64,000 nucleotides of DNA, taken from the NCBI GenBank assembly GCA_963969345.1, contig OZ017766.1, positions 10,726,001 to 10,790,000 of the forward strand, written 5' to 3'. The stretch is from Turbatrix aceti. Lineage: Eukaryota; Nematoda; Chromadorea; Rhabditida; Panagrolaimidae. Below the pieces are notes generated by a model, which did no database searches, was not told where the DNA came from, and saw nothing but the letters and a program-made list of their open reading frames with translations. Positions 48,631 through 58,915 of the stretch are shown piece by piece. The number at the start of each line of letters is the position of its first letter. Positions within the stretch are counted from its first letter, which is position 1. Position numbers and translations under genes: made by a program.

Positions 48631-51600
48631 ATTTGAAAATGTAAAAACACATTTTTTTTACATTGATAAAAAAATTTGGTTCTTGCTTCCAAAATTCCAG
48701 ATTCTCGGGTAAAAACAAGCAAGAAAAATTGAACAAATGAAATTTTTTGCACTCATGTATTTACATAAACGTTTTCAAATAATATTTACGTTTTACGTTT
48801 ACCGACAAAAGCGTGGGGAATTTTTATAGACGATTTCCTCAATTTAAAAATTATTTTTCTCACGGGGGTACACAAAATTGACTTTAATGAGGGATTAGTG
48901 TAACATTGTTGCTACAATTATAACCCACAATTTTTCGTTGAACAAATTTTTATACGACGAAAGCGGCGGACTTGTGATGCTAATCTTTCAGTTGTTGTCT
49001 TCATAATTGCTTTTTCCTGAACAGGGTAGTACGAAAAGTGCCATATTTTTTGAACAATTTCAAATGACTTTTTTCAAGTGTATGTAATTTTTTACATTTT
49101 TATCCGTAATGTAAATTTTTTGGGGGTTTAAATTGTAAAAAAATGTACATTTTAAAATTCAAAAAAATTTTAGAATTTGTTTAGATTTTTATAACATTGT
49201 AAAAATTTGCATAATTTTTTTTATCTATAAAAATGGCCTTAAAAAATTTGTAAAAAAAAAATAAAAAATTTGGAAATAAAATGGCCTGTAATAATAAATT
49301 TTTCCATAATTTTTCGATTAAGAAAAATTGGTGCATTCAATAATACTATTTTATCTAATCTTTTATTGACCGTAATACAGCTGTACATGTGTTCTTTGTC
49401 CGCGGGCCGGTAAATTAAATCACATCAAACTAGCGAGAAATCAGGAAAAAACGTGTTTTCTTTCACTCCTCCCTTTTTATAATATTTATTTATTTCCTAT
49501 ACAGACACATATTATTTTTGATTATTAGGAAATATAAGTGCCTTACACACCCATCCAGCTAGCCAGTCGAGTCGAGAGAAAATGTGAAACAACCGTTGAT
49601 TGAATCACAATTCAATCGCAATTGTTGCCTGACTACACCGCCTTTCTTCCCTTTTTTTCCATCGATGAAAAATAAAAATAATAAAAAATCTGTTCACACA
49701 ATGTTGATTTCTCATTTCTTGTCTCTCTCTCTCTTTTTTTTGTGTTCTGTTCCAGATGGATGTGAAAAATGTTTAGTAAATAAATATCTAAATTGGATTG
49801 GCAGTGATAAAATATACAAATGATTGACTTTGCTCCCGATCAAGAAAGAGGGTAATTTAGAATTTGTATACGAGGTGCCACACCCCGCGTTGGCATTTAA
49901 TGAGAACCATCAGTGTACATAGTAGAAAAACTTATAACAGTAGAACTAATACTAAACAAACCCTTCCTTCCCTTTAAATTTTTATTAGGTCGACCGACGA
50001 CAACGACAACGAAAACGATGATGGCGTTTTGTTTTGTCAAGTATCTTTATTTCAAACTCCCCCTTTCCATTCTAATGATTTGCGTCTTTGGTTTCTTCCT
50101 TCCTTCTTTCTTTCTCCTTACAGCCAATAACGTGCACACACGCTGATTAACTACGGTAGCTTTATGTTTTTTTTTCACTTGTCGTACACCATTGAAAAAA
50201 ATCTAAAAAAAGAATCTGAGAAGTTGTAGAGTATGTACTTTTTTTGTACGTTCGGGAAAAGGTAAAAAACGCTGGATTTTGCATGCAAAATTTTAGTTTT
50301 TGCTTTTTTTGAAGCAAACAAAAACTGATAACAAAATTGGTCATGTTCTGGTGATTTTAAAAACTTTAGTTCAATGATACAAATTTTTTTGGAATATGTT
50401 TTATATAGAATAAAAATGTTTTTCAAATACAAAAAAACAAAAAAAAAGCAAAATTTGTTTAAATAAAAAATCTATGTACATAAATCTATTTTTTTAAACA
50501 TAAAATTTCGTGATCCGTATTTCAATTTTTTTTAATTTCTTTTATCAATTTTTTTAAATATTGTTGAAGGTTTTTTGAACTCTGATTACTGTAAAAAATT
50601 AGGTTTAGCTATTTTGTAGTTTTACGATTTTACGTCAGAAATTTTAAAAGATGCACTAATCTCTTTAATCCTTCGTTTACGTTTGCCTGTAGTGCAAATG
50701 TATTTTATTTACAAATGTGGTGCAAAATTTATAGTGGAGGCCTGTAATTGTTATATTTATTTAGTATAATTTTGTTTGAATTTGAAAACATTGAAAATGT
50801 CAACTAAATATTTGGTCCATTTTTCTCACTTTGTTTTTCACTATTTTTTTTTTGAAAATGAACACTCATTTTGTTTTTATTTTTTTTGAAAATAAGATTT
50901 AAATAAAAATAAAAATTTCATAATCAGTTTCAAAATAAAAAGTAAATTTTTTGTGTTTTTCGATCATTTTTAAAGTTTTGCACCCGATCTATCTTCTTCT
51001 TTTTTTTGTGGTAAGAAATGTAAGTATGTATTCTATGGTATTTCCTGTCGAGTGACTACCATAGATAATCTTATCGTAATTCCCGTTGTTTTGTTTTAAT
51101 GAAGCTTGAGCTTTTGTTCTTTCGCCCGTTTTTACACCTTTTGGAAAAAATTTGTTAATGAATCAGTAATCTTTCTTTCTGCGGCCTAAGAAAGGATAAC
51201 CCATCCTTTGAAAATCTAAACATTCCAAGATACATACTATTTAGCTTTTTTTCAATTGTTTATGCTATCGTGTTCGTGGATGAATAATGTCATTGTCGCT
51301 GCTTCTCCGACTTGACCGACCGACCTTTTTGGCTTTTGGCCGCGTTCTGTCTTCTTTCTTCCCCTTGATCAATCACAATCGTCTGGTTACTTTTATAACA
51401 CTTTTCAATTCAATTGTCTTACAAACATTAGCACTGTGAGTGAGTAGCGCACTAAATACTATCATAAATGTGGCCTCCCTAACATAAAAAAGATCACCAC
51501 ATTTATAGCCGTGTATAAATATTATACATTCGCGCGGCTTTTGTCTTTCTTTCTCTTGCATTTTCCTCTTCTTTTTCATTCATTCATTTCCCCATCGAAT

Positions 51601-53571
51601 GAAGCAAGCAGCAGGAATTGAGCAGAAAAAGAAAAGAAATGAACGGTCAGTTGACAACGACTTGTTTCTCCGAACGAACAGTCAGTCGTAAAAAAGAAAA
51701 TTATTTGATCACGCGTTCGTTACTTTTTTTCTCCGCCGCCGGCGGCAAAGCACAAATAAAAAAGAATGTGTAAAAAGAGTCATTTGGGCGAGTTCAGTTA
51801 AATTACATAAATAAAATCATGGTGGCGGTGTACCTATTTAGGCGAATTACAGGTAGGTACATAATGGATTGTTCGTCGAAGGTCAGCGGTAGTCAGTCAG
51901 AGGGGGGACTTCAAAGAACTTTTACCCCGTTTTACAGGGGTTAAGGAGATTTTTCGCACGGTTTTTTGTTAACTCAGGTAAAAAAATTTACTTGGGGTAC
52001 GGTAGGGTGGACGAACAGTCTTTTTTTGTTTGTGAACAAACATCATTTTTTACACTGTAGCATTAATTTTACACTAATTTTGTTCGTTTGCAAAAATTAA
52101 TTTTGTTTGTAAATTTATATTCAATACGATACACTTTTTGTAACAGTTGTTAAAATATTGTATCGCATGTGATTTTCAATTGATAGACAAAAAACTTTTC
52201 ATTTTTTTCTTTTACACATTTTTGTAACTAAAAGACAAAATTGTGCTAAAAATCCGCTCAAGACCACTGAATCCGCTTATTCTATTTATAAATTTTTAAC
52301 ATAAGACTCATTTCACAATTACCCTTTTCTGTGTACAAGGTTGACATTTTACCATTTTTCCCCGTCATAAAAAAACTGTATTTTTGTAATTACTTTTTAA
52401 ACATCCCCGCAATTAATGTTTAAACAACAGCCAAGAAAAAGTACGTACAAATTGTTTTGTATTTTATGCTTTATTGTATTTTTTCAAATGAGCAATTTTT
52501 TTCTCTCTCTACTGTGCACCTGTCTTACGGTAGCGTAATTTGAAAGCATTTAATTTGGTATGTAGCTTTCACGTTCTTTGTTATCCTTTGGAATGTTAAT
52601 AATACGTACCGTACTGTAAAGAAATATTTAATTTGACGAGTGATGTTTAATAATTATGACGTATATGTATGTAGAAGCGATAACAGCTGTCATGTCCTAC
52701 TATTTAATAAAATAATGTGTAGTATTTCTTTTGTTATGTATTTTTGACACACATGAGTTGTTATAGCCATTAGCAAATTTCTTACAGATGTAAGTTTATA
52801 GTTTTTTGATGTACAGGTAAATGTAGTATGTATCATAAAGGGATATTACTTTTTTAGATATTTGCATTTGAAATACAATTAACCCAAAAATACACTTTTG
52901 AAATATTTTTGCCCAAAAATTAGATCGACCAGAATAAATTTAAATAAATACAGTAAAATAACTTTCAAAAATACGTATGAATTCACAAACAAAACAAAAA
53001 TCTTCATTGTGACGTAAAAATAATCACATACCGTAAGAACAAAGTAAAATCACATTTTTTTGTGCCTTGCGCAACATGTGTTTTGTTTTGCCAATCATTC
53101 ATAAGCTGGGCAAGACAAAAGGCCACGGGCACTATTAAAAATATTTAATTTGTTTATGCGCATAGTTTCAATATGTATGTTTTTTGTCGTTTAATTTGTT
53201 GTATTTACACTAATATTGCTTATAAATACCTATTTTTCTGCAGATTTGCATTCTTGGCTCACTTTTTTATTCCTGCGCCAACATTTGATTTGATTATGTA
53301 GTTTTTCATCAACGTGCACACAGTCTATTTTCTGGTTGTCAATTTGTTTCGCCAAAAAGATACGGTAGGTTTAGAACCTTTTCTTTGCAATTGAGAGCTG
53401 CTTTGATTGCTTTTAATTTTCTAGTGCACGCGTGTGTATATGCGTTTGTGCGCTTGAAGGATCGTAAAAGGGGGGGGAAAGACCTTGGAGGCATGTCTGA
53501 TTGACAAACCCTTACGTTAGGGTGATGGACTTTGTTAATATCATCGTAACAAATTGCAAAAAAATTATATA

Positions 53572-55141
53572 AAGTGCGTTTCAAAAGGATAAGTTCACCC
53601 CTAAAATCGGATTTTGCAAAAAAATGGTTGAACCTATGATAACGGGAGTAAGCTCATTCGATCCGGCGTAAAAAGTTACGCTAATTAGGATAGTTGGGAA
53701 AGCAATTCGCAACAAATTGCGGCCACAAAAAAATAAAGTTTATTTTTTGACCGTTTCAAAAGGATAAGTTCACTTCGGATTTTAGTAAAAATAATTTATT
53801 TTATGGGTACTAAAATTCCAAAAACTGGCTTTCTTTTACAAATGTGATGTCTTATATTAGAATATGCCATAAAAGCCCTGATGCGCACACTTTTATAATC
53901 ATTTTTTACAAAATTTTTGGAATAAACTCATCAACATCAACAATCGCTTCCTCAGGTTCAGTAATTGCCGAGATATGGCGTCTATTGCCCCAAAATTTAT
54001 GCTAAAGATACCCTTGCAAGTTTTCAAAACATTTCAGATTAATTCACCCTGCTTGCCATAATTTAAAAAATATTTTCTGATGTTGAGTATTAAAAAAATT
54101 AAGATTTTCTGCAGTTTTTTACCTCTCCTGACCGAGCCAATTTTTTTCTGGATCATCGACGAGTCTAAAACAATAGTAGGCAACTATTCTGAACTTTTTG
54201 ACACAATTTGCAGGTCATTCAGTTCGAAACAAAACCCAGGCGCAGAGGATGCTATAGCTCAAAGGTTAGAGTTAGATGTCAAGTTCTAATATTCCAATTT
54301 TTTTACGAATGTAGCCATTCATATTGGGTTTATTGGTAACAAACAATTAACTTTGGAATGCAAAAATGTATTAAAGAGTTTCCAGACGTAGGTCTTTTAA
54401 AAAAGCTGCAATTTTTGCGGTGGAGGCTTCCGTGGTGAGGGTGGCTGAACTTGGCTTTAACAAAATGCCAAGTGTAATGTTTGTCGTGAGCTGCATAGGC
54501 CGCAAATTGTGTCAAAAAGTTCAGAATAGTTGCCTACTATTGTTTTAGACTCGTTGATGATCCAGAAAAAAATTGGCTCGGTCAGGGGAGGTAAAAAACT
54601 GCAGAAAATCTTAATTTTTTTAATACTCAACATCAGAAAATATTTTTTAAATTATGGCAAGCAGGGTGAATTAATCTGAAATCTTTTGAAAACATGAAAG
54701 GGTATCTTTAGCATAAATTTTGGGGCAATAGACGCCATATCTCGGCAATTACTGAACCTGAGGAAGCGATTGTTGATGTTGATGAGTTTATTCCAAAAAT
54801 TTTGTAAAAAATGATTATAAAAGTGTGCGCATCAGGGCTTTTATGGCATATTCTAATATAAGACATCACATTTGTAAAAGAAAGCCAGTTTTTGAAATTT
54901 TAGTACCCATAAAATAAATTATTTTTACTAAAATCCGAAGTGAACTTATCCTTTTGAAACGGTCAAAAAATGAACTTTATTTTTTTGTGGCCGCAATTTG
55001 TTGCGAATTGCTTTCCCAACTATCCTAATTAGGGTAACTTTTTACGCCGAATCGAATGAGCTTACTCCCGTTATCATAGGTTCAACCATTTTTTTGCAAA
55101 ATCCGATTTTAGGGGTGAACTTATCCTTTTGAAACGCACTT
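53572..55141. mobile_element. 1570-bp palindromic (foldback-type) DNA transposon
   Basis: Left arm 53572-54211 and right arm 54502-55141 are each 640 bases and nearly perfect inverted copies, with only scattered single-base differences; the loop is 290 bases. The ends read AAGTGCGTTTCAAAAGGATA and its complement. The dinucleotide TA flanks both ends (53570-53571, 55142-55143), as in Tc1/mariner-type insertion. No intact transposase is visible. Short frames in the arms (IIDESKTIVGNYSELFDTIC) occur mirrored on the other strand and could be transposase remnants. It would need a transposase supplied from elsewhere. The near identity of the arms suggests a recent origin or ongoing gene conversion. 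Confidence 0.93.
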
Positions 55142-55616
55142 TATTAGAGTACCGTAGATACAGATAGAAAGGCATTTGTTAGTCGTTTTTTTGTTTTTAT
55201 AAAAACTGGAATTTAGAAAATTTGTTTGAAAACATTTTTTAATAAATGTTAAAATTTTTTATACACATTATTATTTTTAATACGATTCGAACAATGATTC
55301 AAATTTTTGGCCGGTCCGTTCAAAACTGTTTATCATTAAAAAAAGATCTCAAAAAATACTCTATTGCGCTTTTGTGATAAAAAACGTATGTATATTACAA
55401 AACACACCTGACATAAGTGAGCAACAATGTTCCTTCGAGCAAAGCTGTTTTTTTCATTACGTCACATACATATGTAATTTTTTTGTTTCAAAACAATTAA
55501 ATATTCGTATCTGTCATACATACATATGTATTAGGTTGCAGGGAAAGTTTCCCGCCATTTTAAGGAAAAAGTTTGTATTATTTTTAAACCACAAAAAAGC
55601 AACAATGTAGAACTAA

Positions 55617-57640
55617 TTATGTACTACTGTAATCGACAACTTCTTGCCATTTAAGAGGGAGTCTGTGACAGGATTTTGGATTAAGGTGGAGGGTGCGACC
55701 CCGTGAAAAAACAACTTTAAATGTTTTTAACCAAAGTTGTAGGCACCCCTAAAGGATTGTTAAAAAAAATTATGAAAAATTTTTCAGATGCCGGATTCTG
55801 GAGATTTGGCTTCTGAAATGTTTTTTCGTTTTGAATTTTCAACTCAATTCTTAATAGAAGCAAAAATCTGAATTTAATTTGACAAAGGTATTTTGGCACG
55901 AGGAATCGATTCCCGCACTCAGATTTCACAAAAAACATCTGTCCGCCCGGCAATTATTGTTTTTTTGTTTTTGTTTTCATATTTTCCGCCAAAACATGCC
56001 TATTTCGTCCGAGGGGGAGGGCAAGGCATACCCTATCTTAAAGCCCGTTTTTTTTGGCATCGGATGAGCAAAAACACAAAAAATTCTATGTCGGTCCCGG
56101 TGACCAAAACACAGAAAAACCGTCAAAATGGTCGTTAAAAAACAACGAGGACGCAAAGCACACCAAAAGTCGCCGCGTGCGCATCGCGATGCGCGCAGCG
56201 CGTAGTCAGTTTTTTGACCGTTTTGACGGGTTTTTCCCTGTTTTGGTCACCGGGACCGACATAGAATTTTTTGTGTTTTTGCTCTTCCGATGCCAAAAAA
56301 AACGGGCTTCAAGATAGGGTATGCCTTGCCCTCCCCCTCGGACGAAATAGGCATGTTTTGGCGGAAAATATGAAAACAAAAACAAAAAAACAATAATTGC
56401 CGGGCGGACAGATGTTTTTTGTGGAATCTGAGTGCGGGAATCGATTCCTCGTGCCAAAATACCTTTGTCAAATTAAATTCAGATTTTTGCTTCTATTAAG
56501 AATTGAGTTGAAAATTCAAAACGAAACAACATTTCAGAAGCCAAATCTCCAGAATCCGGCATCTGAAAAATTTTTCATAATTTTTTTTAACAATCCTTTA
56601 GGGGTGCCTACAACTTTGGTTAAAAACATTTGAAGTTGTTTTTTCACGGGGTCGCCGGTCCAAAATCCTGTCACAGACAGGCTTTTAATAGGTACCTGCC
56701 GGATTTTATGAGCATGGAAATCCAGAGAGCTAGAGGCGAAGAAGTCGTCGAGGTCGGTTTTGAGGTGGCTTTCGTAAAAAAATGCCTGTCTCGCAGGTGA
56801 TTGCTTAGAGAGAGGGGCGAGTGGTAAATTGTTAGAGTAATGTCTGGTGAGTACAATAGGTAAAACAAAACATTTCCCGAAAGTTCCTGGATTTTTTCCC
56901 GGAACCGTATTTTAATGTCAAGTTTGGAGTTGACATGCAGGAAAAAAAATTGTCATTTTTTTCTTGCAGTTTTTGTGCAACCCGGTTAAGTGAGGCACAG
57001 TAGTAATTAGCACAAGTCGTTGGTTCGTATAAAAAAATGCCCCGGTGCACAATGCCGTTGACGTCGCGCCGGAAAATTTTTTTGACTTTCCTTTGAAGAA
57101 CCTCAGGTTCTCGGGTCGCATGCCTATCTTATCTGAGCTAAGCCGCTGCCGCTTTATATATGAATGGCACAGAGTACCCTCTTCTTATTGCCAGTGATCA
57201 GGTTGCTGAACCTTCGAACGCGCGGCGGAAGGTCAAAAGTTGTATGCCTGGATCGACTTTGGTCCGGGCTTGATAGGCCGACAATTCATGGGGTATGCAA
57301 ATTTCCAGTTTTGACACCTTTTCAACAAAGTGAAAATATTGAACGGTTGTGGAGTTAGGGGGCCTTATAAGTTCTCCAAAATAGCGTGCTGCCCGCCGCG
57401 GTCCTCTTCAACCAGCTTCACAACTCGCAAGTCATTGACACCCACATGGATAAAAAGCGTTCAACATCTTCGAGGTAGAAGTCCCGCTTATAGAATTTTG
57501 CGAACCCCGCCATTGTGATATTGTAGGAAAGGCTTCCCTCACCCATCGCACTGCAAAAGTTCCGTGCCGCTTCGGCTGCGGAGCACATAAGGATCTAACG
57601 CTAAAGTAAGAAGCAAAATTTTACCTTTGGTAAAAAAATT
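55617..57640 (-). pseudogene. mariner transposase pseudogene, split by an insertion
   Basis: On the minus strand, in order: a helix-turn-helix region (AAEAARNFCSAMGEGSLSYN near 57500-57580), an HEL motif (CIPHELSAYQARTKVDPGIQ near 57240-57300), a middle section with FLYEPTTCANYYCASLNRVA near 57000, then YSPDITLTIYHSPLSLSNHL near 56800-56850 where the final catalytic Asp of the D,D34D triad would lie. The last codons (PLKWQEVVDYSS, stop at 55617-55619) lie beyond the 1-kb insertion at 55671-56678. Several frameshifts and in-frame stops break the frame besides the insertion. It cannot make an active enzyme. Confidence 0.92.
55671..56678. mobile_element. About 1-kb palindromic element nested in the mariner
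   Basis: Perfect 20-base ends (GTCTGTGACAGGATTTTGGA at 55671-55690, complement at 56659-56678) and near-perfect inverted arms that reach almost to the middle. One arm has an 11-base extra segment just inside the end. The arms contain mirrored open frames starting MARGIDSRTQI on both strands, a by-product of the palindrome. At the centre is the 16-base perfect palindrome GCGCATCGCGATGCGC (56179-56194). No transposase is visible and I could not identify a target-site duplication. The sequence is unlike the palindrome at 53572. Confidence 0.9.
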
Positions 57641-58610
57641 TTTGTTCATGAGTCCGACGCCTCATTCCAAATCCGGAAACGCTATTGTATGCATTACTGT
57701 GTGGCCTTTATATAATTACTCAATTAAAATTTCAAGACCTATCTGGAAGAAAATAATACAAAATTTTTTCGAGTGGCGGGAAACTTTCCCTGCAACCTAA
57801 TACTTTCCCCGAGATTGCGTGCGCTTACTTATTATTTTTTCTGTACCGTAAGCCAATAAGAAATTATCTCTGTTGTTAAATTTTACGTATTTCCATTTTC
57901 CCCATTTCTTGATTTCGTCGTCGTTACACTCGGCTAAATAAATTTTAATTTGATTTTCTTCACCAATTTTTTTTTATTAATTTATCGTGTATTTTCAAGT
58001 AATCAAACTTGACGAGTGTCTGTCTGTCTGATGGTTTTGATTGGACGGTCCAAAAAAGAAGTGCAGAGAAAGAAGAAATTTTTTGATTAGATTGACTACA
58101 GAATGACACAAAAAAAAGATGAGTTTTAATTTTATTTTTAATTAATTTTTTTACAGGCGTGCAAAGTGATGGGAATGAAGGCAAAAAATGACAAGACGAG
58201 CAACATTAGGATGAATGAAGTGGTTTTGTTGATTGGTTGCCTCGCTCATCGATCAGGTTAGGCAGTTATGTACTATTAGTTGTCAGGTGAATTAATTAAT
58301 CATGGCATACATTGTACCTGCCGAAGAAAATTGATGAGGGAACATGGATGAAAAAAAACAAAATCTGCCATCATGGGATATGTATGGTTGTTTTTTGTTT
58401 GTGAACGAACACAATTGTTTCGACATTTTTGTCTGTGGAATAAAAAAACACTATATTTTTGATTGTGTTCGTGAACGGATAATTTTTATCATTCGTGCAA
58501 AAATTTTTTCTTTCGTTGAAAAACGTAAATTTGTGTTTTCGTTTTCCTGCACCTGTACAGTTTTACATTTTTTTTGTTGTTTTACATATCTGATCGGAAA
58601 ATTTTGGTAT

Positions 58611-58620
58611 GTTCGCGAAC
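58611..58620. repeat. GTTCGCGAAC palindrome within a dispersed repeat (copy 4)
   Basis: The leader ATCTGATCGGAAAATTTTGG, then TATGTTCGCGAACAAA, matches the 12577 and 23206 copies. Confidence 0.65.
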
Positions 58621-58644
58621 AAATGCGAACGTTTGCCTATGGGA

Positions 58645-58915
58645 ATTGTATTCAATGCGATACACTTTTTATAACAAATCTTACAAAAAGTGTAATTCAT
58701 TGACAAAAAACGATACACTTTTATAAAAAAACATGTTTTGAAATGTGTAACGCTTGTTACAAAAAATGTACCGTATTTGGTAATCATTTTTGAGAACAAG
58801 AGCAAACGTGTTACCTTTTCAAACAAAAAGTGTAACGTACGTATTATCAATTTATATGTAAATACGTTACACTTCTTGTAACGACTGCATGCGATACACT
58901 TTTTGTAACACTAAT
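58645..58915. repeat. Cluster of TACACTTTTTGTAAC motifs in both orientations
   Basis: Seven or so variants within 270 bp: GATACACTTTTTATAACA, TTACAAAAAGTGTAA, GATACACTTTTATAA, TTACAAAAAATGT, AACAAAAAGTGTAACG, GTTACACTTCTTGTAACG, GATACACTTTTTGTAACA. An isolated relative with the same leader (TATTCAATACGATACACTTT) is at about 52120-52145. Confidence 0.75.

Larger units (their letters stand above)
46640..53569. other. Intergenic stretch with no supported gene
   Basis: Apart from array III and an A/T tandem repeat I see only A/T-rich sequence, homopolymers and short microsatellites. Short open frames at about 47.8-48.0 and 48.2-48.4 kb are slightly GC-richer but have no protein-like pattern. No tRNA-like cloverleaf was recognised. 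Confidence 0.45.
55531..57800. mobile_element. mariner-family transposon, inactivated
   Basis: Perfect 27-base terminal inverted repeats at 55531-55557 and 57774-57800, beginning TTAGGTTGCAGGG, the TTAGGTTG start being common among mariner elements. TA flanks both ends (55529-55530 and 57801-57802). Removing the nested insertion at 55671-56678 leaves about 1262 bp, the usual mariner size. It carries a transposase relic on the minus strand. Confidence 0.95.

Noticed and set aside
54080..54515. Possible transposase in the loop and inner arms of the 1.57-kb palindrome
   Set aside because: The frames are short and lack any catalytic triad or helix-turn-helix I can recognise.
55893..56471. Mirrored frames beginning MARGIDSRTQI on both strands
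   Set aside because: They are duplicates generated by the palindromic arms. There is no evidence that they are expressed or belong to a protein family.
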